In this document: piece by piece, positions 1-6,852 of the stretch
Numbering within the stretch: position 1 is the stretch's first letter
Layout: each line of letters begins with the position of its first letter
Source: Niveispirillum sp.
GTDB lineage: Bacteria; Pseudomonadota; Alphaproteobacteria; Azospirillales; Azospirillaceae
Assembly: GCF_017996735.1 (NCBI RefSeq)
Contig: NZ_JAGOGJ010000044.1
Location: 1 to 48,269, forward strand
DNA length: 48,269 bases
Reading direction: 5' to 3'
Translations under genes and position numbers: made by a program
Notes under the pieces: model-generated
Told to the model about the DNA's origin: nothing
The model's database searches: none
Seen by the model: the letters and a program-made list of their open reading frames with translations, nothing else

Positions 1-112
1 CGTGCTGTGGCACCTCCAGATCGCCGGAAACCTCGCTGATGGTGCGGAAGGCGGAGGCTGACTTGGACGCCCCTGCCTTGGCCCGCGCCCCATCGCTGGT
101 TTCCTCGATCAT
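1..112 (-). CDS. MerR-family transcriptional regulator, N-terminal fragment (cut by window edge)
   Basis: Reading the minus strand from an ATG at 112 gives an open frame of 37 codons that runs off the window edge. It ends in FRTISEVSGDLEVPQH, which resembles the start of a MerR winged-helix DNA-binding domain (usual form FRTISEVA..L.VPQHVLRFWE). It begins 8 bp after the ihfA stop on the same strand. A merR-like gene directly after ihfA is a common arrangement in Proteobacteria, so co-transcription is likely. Only the first part of the helix-turn-helix is visible, so the effector cannot be judged. Confidence 0.75.
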   Translation of the reverse strand, partial: MIEETSDGARAKAGASKSASAFRTISEVSGDLEVPQH

Positions 113-120
113 CGACGGGT

Positions 121-432
121 TCAGCCTTTCGCGGCGTCTTCAAACCGCTCGTTGATGCGGCTTTTCAGGACGTGGGAAGCGCGAAAGACCAAGACCTTGC
201 GCGGCAGGATGGGCACTTCCTCCCCCGTCTTGGGGTTACGGCCGATGCGCTCCCCCTTGGATCGGACGGCGAAGCTGCCGAAGGAGGAAATCTTGACCAT
301 GTCGCCATTGGCCAGGGCGTCGGCAATCTCATCCAGCACGCTTTCCACCAGATCGGCGGATTCGTTCCGGGAGAGGCCAACTTCCTGGTACACGGCTTCG
401 CTCAACTGCGCGCGGGTGACAGTCTCAGTCAT
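121..432 (-). CDS. ihfA: Integration host factor subunit alpha
   Basis: A 103-residue HU/IHF-family DNA-bending protein. IHF-alpha pairs with IHF-beta and bends DNA sharply in recombination, replication and promoter architecture. The sequence shows the conserved core (GDMVKISSFGSF), the minor-groove arm with GRNPKTGEEVPI, and RKVLVFRAS near the C-terminus; length is normal for IHF-alpha. I chose the ATG at 432 over the in-frame ATG at 438. The Shine-Dalgarno GGGGGAGG touches the upstream ATG directly but sits 6 nt before the 432 ATG. It is the penultimate gene of the minus-strand block, 117 bp downstream of fabH. That gap may hold its own promoter, but I see only weak boxes. Confidence 0.95.
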   Translation of the reverse strand: MTETVTRAQLSEAVYQEVGLSRNESADLVESVLDEIADALANGDMVKISSFGSFAVRSKGERIGRNPKTGEEVPILPRKVLVFRASHVLKSRINERFEDAAKG

Positions 433-549
433 GTTCATCCTCCCCCGGTTATATTGGGAAGACGGTACTTTGACCGGAGAAATCCGTCAATTCAGATGGT
501 TGGCAGGATTTGCTGATCCCATGCGGCAGAAATGCCGGGGGAGGGGGGC

Positions 550-1524
550 TCAGAACCGCACCAGGGCGCCGCCCCAGGTGAAGCCGCCGCCCATGGCCTC
601 CAGCAACAGCAGATCGCCGCGCTTGATACGGCCGTCATTCACGGCCTCGGCCAGGGCCAGCGGGATGCTGGCGGCCGATGTATTGCCGTGGTGATCGACG
701 GTCACAACCACGCGGTCCGCCGACAGCTTCAGCTTGCGTCCGGTGCCTTCGATGATGCGGCGATTGGCCTGATGCGGGACCAGCCAGTCGATGGCATCGG
801 CGGCAAGGCCGTTGGCGGCCAGTGCTTCCTTCACCACATCGGCCAGATTGACGACCGCGTGTTTGAACACTTCCTGCCCGCGCATGCGGACATGGCCTAC
901 TGTCTGCGTGCTGGAAGGGCCGCCATCGACATAGAGCAGGTCGTGATGGTTGCCGTCGGAGTGCAGATGTGTGGATAGGATGCCCTGATCATCGGATGTC
1001 CCGGCGCCATCCGTGGCGCGCAGCACCACGGCACCGGCCCCGTCACCGAACAGCACGCAGGTCGTGCGGTCGTTCCAGTCCAGGATGCGGGAGAAGGTTT
1101 CGGCGCCGATCACCAGAACCGTCTTCGCCTGACCAGCCTTGATGAAATTATCGGCCACCGACAGCGCATAGACAAAGCCGGAGCAGACGGCCTGCACATC
1201 GAAGGCGGCCCCCCGTGTCATGCCCAGGCGGGCCTGCACCTTCACGGCGGTGGCGGGAAAGGTGTTGTCGGGGGTGGCGGTGGCCAGGACAATCAGGTCC
1301 AGTTCATCCGCCGTCACCCCGGCATGGGCCAGGGCAGAAATCGCCGCGTTATAGGCCAGATCGGAGGTCAGTTCACCGTCGGCCGCGATGTGGCGCGACT
1401 TGATGCCCGTGCGTTCCGTGATCCATTCGTCTGAGGTGTCAACGAACTGCGCCAGATCGGCATTCGTCATCACCTTTGCGGGCAAATAGGACCCGCAGCC
1501 CAGGATCACAGACCGGATGGCCAT
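550..1524 (-). CDS. fabH: Beta-ketoacyl-ACP synthase III
   Basis: A 324-residue thiolase-fold condensing enzyme that starts type II fatty acid synthesis by joining acetyl-CoA to malonyl-ACP in the cytoplasm. The Cys-His-Asn triad is visible: Cys114 in QAVCSGF, His251 in VPHQAN and Asn281 in HHGNTSAAS. Length matches E. coli FabH (317). The start codon shares one base with the plsX stop (TAATG), so translation is probably coupled. PlsX, which makes acyl-phosphate from acyl-ACP, is directly upstream, the classic plsX-fabH pairing of lipid synthesis. Confidence 0.96.
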   Translation of the reverse strand: MAIRSVILGCGSYLPAKVMTNADLAQFVDTSDEWITERTGIKSRHIAADGELTSDLAYNAAISALAHAGVTADELDLIVLATATPDNTFPATAVKVQARLGMTRGAAFDVQAVCSGFVYALSVADNFIKAGQAKTVLVIGAETFSRILDWNDRTTCVLFGDGAGAVVLRATDGAGTSDDQGILSTHLHSDGNHHDLLYVDGGPSSTQTVGHVRMRGQEVFKHAVVNLADVVKEALAANGLAADAIDWLVPHQANRRIIEGTGRKLKLSADRVVVTVDHHGNTSAASIPLALAEAVNDGRIKRGDLLLLEAMGGGFTWGGALVRF

Positions 1525-2609
1525 TACTGTACCGCCGTTTCGCTGCCCGTTGCGCTCTCATCCTTGGCCTTGTCGGCGGCGGCGGCCAGGGCCGCCTGCA
1601 ACACCGCCAACTGGTCGCGGATCTTGTCGTTGAAGCCATGGCTGGCCATGTTGAAGGCCGTCGCAATGGCGTTGGAAAAGCCGACGGCATCGGTGCCGCC
1701 ATGGCTTTTCACACAGATGCCGCGCAAGCCCAGGAACATGCCGGCATTGTACCGGCGCGGGTCCATGCGCTGACGCAGCTTGTTGAAGGCACCGGACGCC
1801 AGGACATAGCCCAGCTTGGCCAGAAGCGACGATCCGAACGTCCGTTTCAGAAATTCGGCATAGAGCTTCGCGGTGCCTTCCGCCGTCTTCAGGGCGACAT
1901 TGCCCGTGAAGCCGTCGGTGACCACCACATCCACCGTGCCCAATCCCAGATCATTGCCTTCGATGAAGCCATGGAAATAGGGGGCAAGCGGGGTTGCCCG
2001 CAGGGCGGCGGCCGCCTCGCGGATCTGCTCATGCCCCTTCTGTTCCTCCGACCCGACATTCAGCAGGCCGATGGTCGGGTTCAGCAGGCCCAGGACGGTC
2101 CGGCTGAACACAGTGCCCATCACGGCGAACTGCACCAGATTGTCGGCGTCGCATTCCAGGTTGGCACCCAGGTCCAGCATCACCAGCTCCCCACGTTGCG
2201 TGGGCAGGATGGAGGCGATGGCTGGCCGGTCGATGCCCGGCAGGGTTTTCAGCACGAATTTGGCGATGGCCATCAACGCGCCGGTATTCCCGGCCGAAAC
2301 CACGCAGGCGGCGTCACCGGCCGCGACCGCGTCGATGGCCAGCCGCATGCTGGAGTTGCGCCCAGCGCGAAGCGCCACCGACGGCTTGGCGTCCATCGCC
2401 ACGAAATCAGGCGTGTGCCTGACTGTGGAGATGGGCTTCAAGGCCGGATGGCGCTCAAGCAGGGCGTTGATGCGTGCTTCGTCGCCGACGAACAGGAAGT
2501 CGGCATTCGGGCAACGCTCCCTGGCAAGGTCGGCGCCAGCGACGACCATGTCAGGTGCATGGTCGCCACCCATGGCGTCCAAGGCGATGCGCAGGCGCGT
2601 TGTCGTCAC
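1524..2609 (-). CDS. plsX: Phosphate acyltransferase PlsX
   Basis: A 361-residue protein of the PlsX family, which converts acyl-ACP and phosphate to acyl-phosphate for PlsY in phospholipid synthesis. Diagnostic stretches are the N-terminal RIALDAMGGDHAP, VSAGNTGALMA, LDLGAN and VTDGFTGNVALK. The start is GTG at 2609, with the family N-terminus beginning within a few residues. It lies 49 bp after rpmF and overlaps fabH by one base, within the conserved rpmF-plsX-fabH order. The C-terminal tail is Ala/Lys-rich and looks non-essential. Confidence 0.96.
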   Translation of the reverse strand: MTTTRLRIALDAMGGDHAPDMVVAGADLARERCPNADFLFVGDEARINALLERHPALKPISTVRHTPDFVAMDAKPSVALRAGRNSSMRLAIDAVAAGDAACVVSAGNTGALMAIAKFVLKTLPGIDRPAIASILPTQRGELVMLDLGANLECDADNLVQFAVMGTVFSRTVLGLLNPTIGLLNVGSEEQKGHEQIREAAAALRATPLAPYFHGFIEGNDLGLGTVDVVVTDGFTGNVALKTAEGTAKLYAEFLKRTFGSSLLAKLGYVLASGAFNKLRQRMDPRRYNAGMFLGLRGICVKSHGGTDAVGFSNAIATAFNMASHGFNDKIRDQLAVLQAALAAAADKAKDESATGSETAVQ

Positions 2610-2658
2610 TTCCGTTCGACGTCCCTAAACCGCGAAACCTGGACCCGTACCGGCGCGA

Positions 2659-2847
2659 TCAGGCGGCAACCGGGGCGGTCACGGTCACTTCGCGGCTGTC
2701 ATAATGGCCGCAGGAGCCGCAGACATGGTGGGGGCGCTTCAGCTCACCGCACTTGCCGCATTCGTTGTAGGCGGCGGCGGTCAGCCCGTCGTGCGAACGA
2801 CGCATGTTGCGCTTCGACTTGGAGGTCTTCTTCTTAGGAACGGCCAT
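2659..2847 (-). CDS. rpmF: 50S ribosomal protein L32
   Basis: A 62-residue basic protein beginning MAVPKKKTSKSKRNMRRSHD, the unmistakable L32 N-terminus. The zinc-ribbon CxxC pairs are complete: CGKC near residue 31 and CGSC near residue 44. L32 is a late-assembling protein of the large ribosomal subunit. It lies between the DUF177 gene and plsX, the arrangement seen in most Proteobacteria. Retention of all four cysteines marks the zinc-containing form. Confidence 0.97.
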   Translation of the reverse strand: MAVPKKKTSKSKRNMRRSHDGLTAAAYNECGKCGELKRPHHVCGSCGHYDSREVTVTAPVAA

Positions 2848-2903
2848 GATCGTAACTCACAATGTTTTAAGGCGACCGCAAGGGCCGCCCGGACAGAGGC
2901 GCT

Positions 2904-2932
2904 TGAATACTGGATATGGTTTGCCAGGGCAA
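2904..2932 (-). promoter_or_regulatory. Possible sigma-70 promoter before rpmF-plsX-fabH
   Basis: On the minus strand, TTGCCC (2932-2927) and TATTCA (2909-2904) are separated by 17 bp in the 98-bp gap between DUF177 and rpmF. Transcription would start roughly 50 bp before the rpmF ATG. Both boxes are degenerate, and the call rests on spacing and position only. Confidence 0.3.
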
Positions 2933-2945
2933 GTACGAAACCCGG

Positions 2946-3530
2946 TCAAGAGGGTTTCTTTAAGCGGGACAGGGCCGCAAAAGGGTTCTGGCGGGGTGGT
3001 TCGGGGGGCATATCCTCGGTCAGGGACAGCGTATCCGGCCCCACATCCTCCAGAATCGGGGTGAATTCCACCCCATCCTTGCGCGGATACGGGTCCAGCG
3101 CCAGTGACAGATTTTGGGCAACCAGTTCACCGATGTCGATACGTCCACCCGGCATAGGCTCGGGGAAGTCCTCGTCCCCGCCCAGGAACTGGAAATGGTC
3201 GCTTTCCCCATCCTCCTCCTCCTTGGGAATCAGGTGATCGGGCGCATAGAGGGCGGAGAACTCCTCCTTCACATGGGCGGGCACCGGTTCCAGCGTGACC
3301 ACGCACCGCTGAACCACATCGGCTTCCAGTTCGCCGGTAACCTTGATGAAGTCCGCGCGCACGCGGCGCAGGCGCATCTTTGCGGTCAACCCGGCGATAG
3401 AGATCAGGTCGAATCGTTCGGCCAGGGCGGCGCATTCGGAATCGGTCGCCTTTACGACCTCATGCCCGCCGCCCGTGGTCACCCTGTCGGCGATGACGAT
3501 GCGGGACAGTTCGGGGGTGGGGGCGGACAT
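2946..3530 (-). CDS. DUF177 (YceD-like) protein
   Basis: A 194-residue cytoplasmic protein of the DUF177/YceD family, whose members precede rpmF and are linked to 23S rRNA accumulation in bacteria and plastids. The family core is recognisable: VTGELEADVVQRCVVTLEPV at about residues 66-85, and the later DIGELVAQNLSLALDPYPRK segment. The usual YceD cysteine pair is reduced to one Cys. The middle is acidic (KEEEDGESD). The start is supported by GAGG 7 nt upstream. It is followed by rpmF after 98 bp. Confidence 0.85.
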   Translation of the reverse strand: MSAPTPELSRIVIADRVTTGGGHEVVKATDSECAALAERFDLISIAGLTAKMRLRRVRADFIKVTGELEADVVQRCVVTLEPVPAHVKEEFSALYAPDHLIPKEEEDGESDHFQFLGGDEDFPEPMPGGRIDIGELVAQNLSLALDPYPRKDGVEFTPILEDVGPDTLSLTEDMPPEPPRQNPFAALSRLKKPS

Positions 3531-3582
3531 CGGGGAACCTCAGCGTTGGTGCGATACATTATATGGTAGGAGATGGGGCCAG

Positions 3583-4155
3583 TCATACCGGCAGGAATTC
3601 AACCTGTCCCGCAAGCAGCCGGTCGATGGGAAAGGCTTCCAGATGGGCCAGTTGCCGGCGGACATAGCGGGCCAGGGCCGTCACATGCGCGGCGTCCGGC
3701 AGGGTGGAGCCATAGAGATTGCGGTCCAGGGCCGATTCCAGCACGGACGGGTCGTCCTTGGCGGCGATGCCTGCGTCATAGGCGCCCACGCGGCCATAAT
3801 AATGGCTGGCCAGGTCCTTGACCTTGTCCCCCACCTTCATGTCGCCCGCCCCCATTTCACGCAGGTTGAAATCCAGGTCGGCGAACATGAAATCGAACAG
3901 GCCCTGATTAAAATCGGCCACCGGCTTGCCACCCATGGCCAGCCGCCGCATCACCATCCAGGCATGCAGCGACACGGTTTCGAACCGTCCCTCCAGCGTG
4001 TCGGGCACGCCCAGATCGGCAAAAAACACGGGCAACCGGGACTGGGCCACAATGGCGCCATAGAGGGCGGCAATGGTGCGTTCACGCCGGGGGCGCTGGA
4101 ACAGGCGGCTGAACAAAGCCTTCTCCCTCTCTCTGCTGGCTGCGGACATTGACAT
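3583..4155 (-). CDS. Ubiquinol-cytochrome c chaperone (CBP3-like)
   Basis: About 190 residues, of the family related to yeast Cbp3, which assists cytochrome b / bc1 complex assembly. Seen features are the N-terminal LFQRPRRERTIAALYGAIVAQSR, the central PDTLEGRFETVSLHAWMVMRRL, and DLDFNLREMGAGDMKVGDKVKDLA, all typical of this family. The open frame extends to 4320, but the added 55 residues do not resemble the family, so I start at the ATG at 4155 (4149 is an equally placed alternative). No good ribosome site is visible for either. The gene precedes DUF177 by 52 bp and is divergent from bamE; this neighbourhood is conserved in alphaproteobacteria. Confidence 0.85.
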   Translation of the reverse strand: MSMSAASREREKALFSRLFQRPRRERTIAALYGAIVAQSRLPVFFADLGVPDTLEGRFETVSLHAWMVMRRLAMGGKPVADFNQGLFDFMFADLDFNLREMGAGDMKVGDKVKDLASHYYGRVGAYDAGIAAKDDPSVLESALDRNLYGSTLPDAAHVTALARYVRRQLAHLEAFPIDRLLAGQVEFLPV

Positions 4156-4346
4156 TGCGCCAAGGCCGGTGCCAATGTCACCGGCCAGATAGGGGGCGGC
4201 AGCCCTGCCGTCAAGCCTGTGCGCATGCCCGTAACGGGGTAACGCGGGCAATGTCGGCAAATCGCCGCTGGTGCAAGGGGGCCTGCCCCGTGCATTGTCC
4301 GGCACCATGCCGTTGGTCACACCAAGGTTCGAGAGACGTCACGTTG

Positions 4347-4817
4347 ATGCGCAAGACCCATGCAACCGCCCTGCTGACCTTCGGCCTTATGGGGCTTGGT
4401 CTGACCGGATGCAGCCCCATCGTCGCCCAGCGCGGCAATCTGGTGGAAGATACGCGTCTGGCCCAGATCCAGGCCGGCCAGACCACGCGGGAGCAGGTCC
4501 AGTATGTGCTGGGCACGCCAAGCTCCACCGGCGTCATTGATGGTTCCACCTGGTATTATATCGGCCGCCGGACCGAGAAGACGGCCTTCCTTGACCCGGA
4601 AGTGGTGGCCGAACGCATCATCCGCGTCCGCTTCGATGACGGCGGGACGGTGCAGGAGATCAAGGAACTCGACGGTATGGCCGAGGCGACCTATGTCGAG
4701 CCGGTGGCCCGTGTGACCCCGACCGTCGGCCATGATCTGAACTTCTTCGAGCAGTTGCTGGGCAACCTGTCCAAGCCGACGCGCAAGAAGAAGGACGACA
4801 AGAAAAAGAAGCGTTGA
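4347..4817 (+). CDS. bamE: Outer membrane assembly lipoprotein BamE (SmpA/OmlA)
   Basis: 156 residues, including a lipoprotein signal that ends in the lipobox LTGC (Cys22), then an SmpA/OmlA domain. BamE is a lipoprotein of the BAM complex that inserts beta-barrel proteins in the outer membrane. Family marks are IQAGQTTREQVQYVLGTPSS and DGSTWYYIGRR. The C-terminus is a highly basic Lys tail (TRKKKDDKKKKR), an extension often seen in alphaproteobacterial homologues. An in-frame upstream extension exists but lacks a signal peptide, so the ATG at 4347 is chosen. It is divergent from the CBP3-like gene. Confidence 0.92.
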   Translation: MRKTHATALLTFGLMGLGLTGCSPIVAQRGNLVEDTRLAQIQAGQTTREQVQYVLGTPSSTGVIDGSTWYYIGRRTEKTAFLDPEVVAERIIRVRFDDGGTVQEIKELDGMAEATYVEPVARVTPTVGHDLNFFEQLLGNLSKPTRKKKDDKKKKR

Positions 4818-4832
4818 GGGCACGGGCGGCGT

Positions 4833-5399
4833 TTATGCCGCCCGCAACCGCTGCCGCAGCGCCAGCACACGCTCGCCATAGTCGCGGGCGCGTGGCACAT
4901 CCATCCAGGTATGGTAGCGGCCGACGGCCAGCGCCGGATCGTCCGGCAGGCTGTCCAGTGCCTCGCGCAGGATGCCGGCTCCGACGCGCAAATTGATTTC
5001 CGCATGCAGCAGGTGGCTGATATCGGGCACGCGGTGCCCGTGCCAGCGCACATTCACCTGCATCCAGCCCAGATCAGCATCCTTCACCTCTTCCGCAGGC
5101 AGCCGGTGGATCAGGTTTACGGCCGCGGTGAAATCCTCCGGGAAGTGGGATTCGCGTGCCGTGCGCACGGCATAAGGCCAGGGACCCGTGCGCCCCTTAC
5201 GGTCCTGCCGGCTTTCCACATAGGACACGGCATAGAGCAAATAGGGGTCCAGCCCGGCCAACTGGCCCGTTTCCTCCCAGATCGTGCCGGACAGCGTGAA
5301 AGCCCGCGCTGGCAACGCGCAGGCCAGCCCTAACCCGGCAACCGCCGTCGCCAGCAAGGCGCGACGAGAAAAGCGGTGATGATCAGGTGAAAAGTTCAT
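4833..5399 (-). CDS. Exported lytic-transglycosylase-like (SLT-fold) protein
   Basis: 188 residues from the ATG at 5399, which has AAGAGAG just upstream; the longer frame to 5483 adds a non-signal leader. The N-terminus has FSRRALLATAVAGLGLACALPARA, an export signal with a twin-arginine-like pair. The mature part has DPYLLYAVSYVESR, matching the helix of SLT domains that carries the catalytic Glu, then DADLGWMQVN and a C-terminal AVGRYHTW segment. Such proteins cleave peptidoglycan glycan strands. The domain is short and the protein may be specialised for a trans-envelope apparatus. It converges with bamE (15 bp). Confidence 0.75.
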   Translation of the reverse strand: MNFSPDHHRFSRRALLATAVAGLGLACALPARAFTLSGTIWEETGQLAGLDPYLLYAVSYVESRQDRKGRTGPWPYAVRTARESHFPEDFTAAVNLIHRLPAEEVKDADLGWMQVNVRWHGHRVPDISHLLHAEINLRVGAGILREALDSLPDDPALAVGRYHTWMDVPRARDYGERVLALRQRLRAA

Positions 5400-5590
5400 G
5401 GACTCTCTTATAGCCTCCGGGTGGCGGGGCGTCCAGCCGGCCGGGAACGGCACCGGGCGAGCCGGATTGTCCACCATCGCCATAAATTATCCCCGGTGAT
5501 GAAGCGGGCACAACCAACCATGGTGCGCGCAAAGGTGCCACGTCCGGTCTCCGCTTGATCTGGGTGTCTGTCGGACGCAAGTTATTGGTC

Positions 5591-6175
5591 ATGGCTAATC
5601 TCTCAACCACTTATGATGATATCCTTCGCTGCGCGCGGTCCCTGATCGTCGCGGGCGGCTATAACGGGTTCAGCTATGCCGACATCGCAAAGGTGGTCGG
5701 CATCCGCAATGCGAGCATTCACCACCATTTCCCCGCAAAGGCCGATCTGGTTCACACGCTGGTCACGCGATACAGGGAGGAGGTTGCGGTCGGGCTGGCC
5801 GAACTGACGCTTCATGTCCCGGACCCTGCCGGACAGATCCAGGCCTATATGAGCTACTGGCAGGACTGCATCACCACCGGTTCTGCGCCCATCTGTGTCT
5901 GTGCGTTGCTTTCCAGTCAGATGCAGATGCTGCCGACGGAAGTGGCGGCAGAGGTGCGGGCGCATTTTCAAACGTTGTCAGACTGGTTGACCGGCGTCCT
6001 GTCCCGGGGGGCTGAGCAAGGCACTGTTGTTCTGACCGACTCCGCAGAGGCGGAAGCCGCGTTGCTGCTGGCCACAATCCACGGCGCTATGCTCTCTGCC
6101 CGTGCCCATGGCGACGCCGGCATCTTCGGTGTGATTGCCCGCCCGGCACTGCGGCGCCTTTTTATCCAGCATTAA
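5591..6175 (+). CDS. TetR/AcrR-family transcriptional regulator
   Basis: 194 residues. The N-terminal helix-turn-helix is clear: YDDILRCARSLIVAGGYNGFSYADIAKVVGIRNASIHHHFPAKADLV. The C-terminal ligand domain is all-helical and contains PICVCALLSSQMQMLP, giving a Cys-x-Cys pair. The ATG at 5591 is used; upstream in-frame codons lack TetR similarity. It precedes a small membrane-protein gene on the same strand, and a palindrome typical of TetR operators lies in the 111-bp gap, so that gene is its probable target. The ligand is unknown. Confidence 0.88.
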   Translation: MANLSTTYDDILRCARSLIVAGGYNGFSYADIAKVVGIRNASIHHHFPAKADLVHTLVTRYREEVAVGLAELTLHVPDPAGQIQAYMSYWQDCITTGSAPICVCALLSSQMQMLPTEVAAEVRAHFQTLSDWLTGVLSRGAEQGTVVLTDSAEAEAALLLATIHGAMLSARAHGDAGIFGVIARPALRRLFIQH

Positions 6176-6223
6176 TGCCATTTCGGTTTCTTTGCGGACG
6201 ATCGCTGTGCGCATGCTCACAGA

Positions 6224-6241
6224 CTACATACTAGTAGGTAG
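6224..6241. promoter_or_regulatory. Imperfect 18-bp palindrome, probable TetR operator
   Basis: CTACATACTAGTAGGTAG has only one mismatched pair between its halves and is centred on ACTAGT. It lies 49 bp downstream of the TetR stop and 45 bp before the ATG of the 4-TM protein. Size and placement fit an operator through which the upstream regulator controls the downstream gene. Confidence 0.5.
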
Positions 6242-6286
6242 GCAGATTCGAGATATTCCAACCCCTACCCACGAAGGGACCTCGTC

Positions 6287-6775
6287 ATGTTCGGCATTTC
6301 ACCGCCGGGTTGGCTGCATACGCTGGGCAGCCTTCCCGCCATTCCCGCCGCTCTCTACATGTTGGGGCGTCACGGGCGGATCGTTCCCCGATCGCGATCG
6401 GGCCTTATCTATTTTGTCTCGATGCTGACCGGCGCGGCCACGATCCCGCTGGTGGCACATCAGCCGGCAAGTTACGGCATCGGCGTTGCCACGATTGTGT
6501 TTCTGCTGGCCGGTTACGGCATCGGACTGCTGCCCAGCCTTCAGAAGACAGGGAAATATATCGAGACGATATTTCTTAGCCTCACGGTGTTCCTGTTGAT
6601 GGTGCCGACCGTGTCTGAAACCCTGCGACGGGTCCCGGATGGCCATCCGTTGGTCACCGCTATGGACGCGCCATTGCTGTTGGGGGCGCAGGCCAGCTTG
6701 CTGTTGATTTTTATCGTCGGCGTGACGGTCCAGATCCTCCGGCTGCGTCGCGGCAATGGGATTCCGGCAAACTGA
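6287..6775 (+). CDS. Unknown four-helix membrane protein
   Basis: 162 residues, not recognised. Four hydrophobic stretches are visible at about residues 10-27, 43-80 (possibly two helices), 93-110 and 130-150, ending in basic RLRRG. This suggests a small inner-membrane protein with a cytoplasmic C-terminus. The start has AAGGGA 8 nt upstream. It follows a TetR gene and an operator-like palindrome, so it is probably regulated by a small molecule. It contains no enzyme motif. Transport, sensing or membrane-modifying roles are all open. Confidence 0.75.
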   Translation: MFGISPPGWLHTLGSLPAIPAALYMLGRHGRIVPRSRSGLIYFVSMLTGAATIPLVAHQPASYGIGVATIVFLLAGYGIGLLPSLQKTGKYIETIFLSLTVFLLMVPTVSETLRRVPDGHPLVTAMDAPLLLGAQASLLLIFIVGVTVQILRLRRGNGIPAN

Positions 6776-6852
6776 CAAGTGTCGCCCCTTCCTTGCGCAT
6801 GGCACGCGAAACGGGTAGCGTTCGCGCTGCAACATGGGGATAGGGGACGACC

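Noticed and set aside
1476..2837. 453-codon open frame on the plus strand opposite plsX and rpmF
   Set aside because: It runs antisense to two unmistakable genes, has no family features, and its His/Gln/Arg-rich composition is typical of a reverse-strand shadow in GC-rich DNA.
6776..6852. A K+- or c-di-AMP-responsive riboswitch before kup
   Set aside because: The 77-bp gap is too short and lacks the conserved motifs of ydaO-type or similar RNAs.
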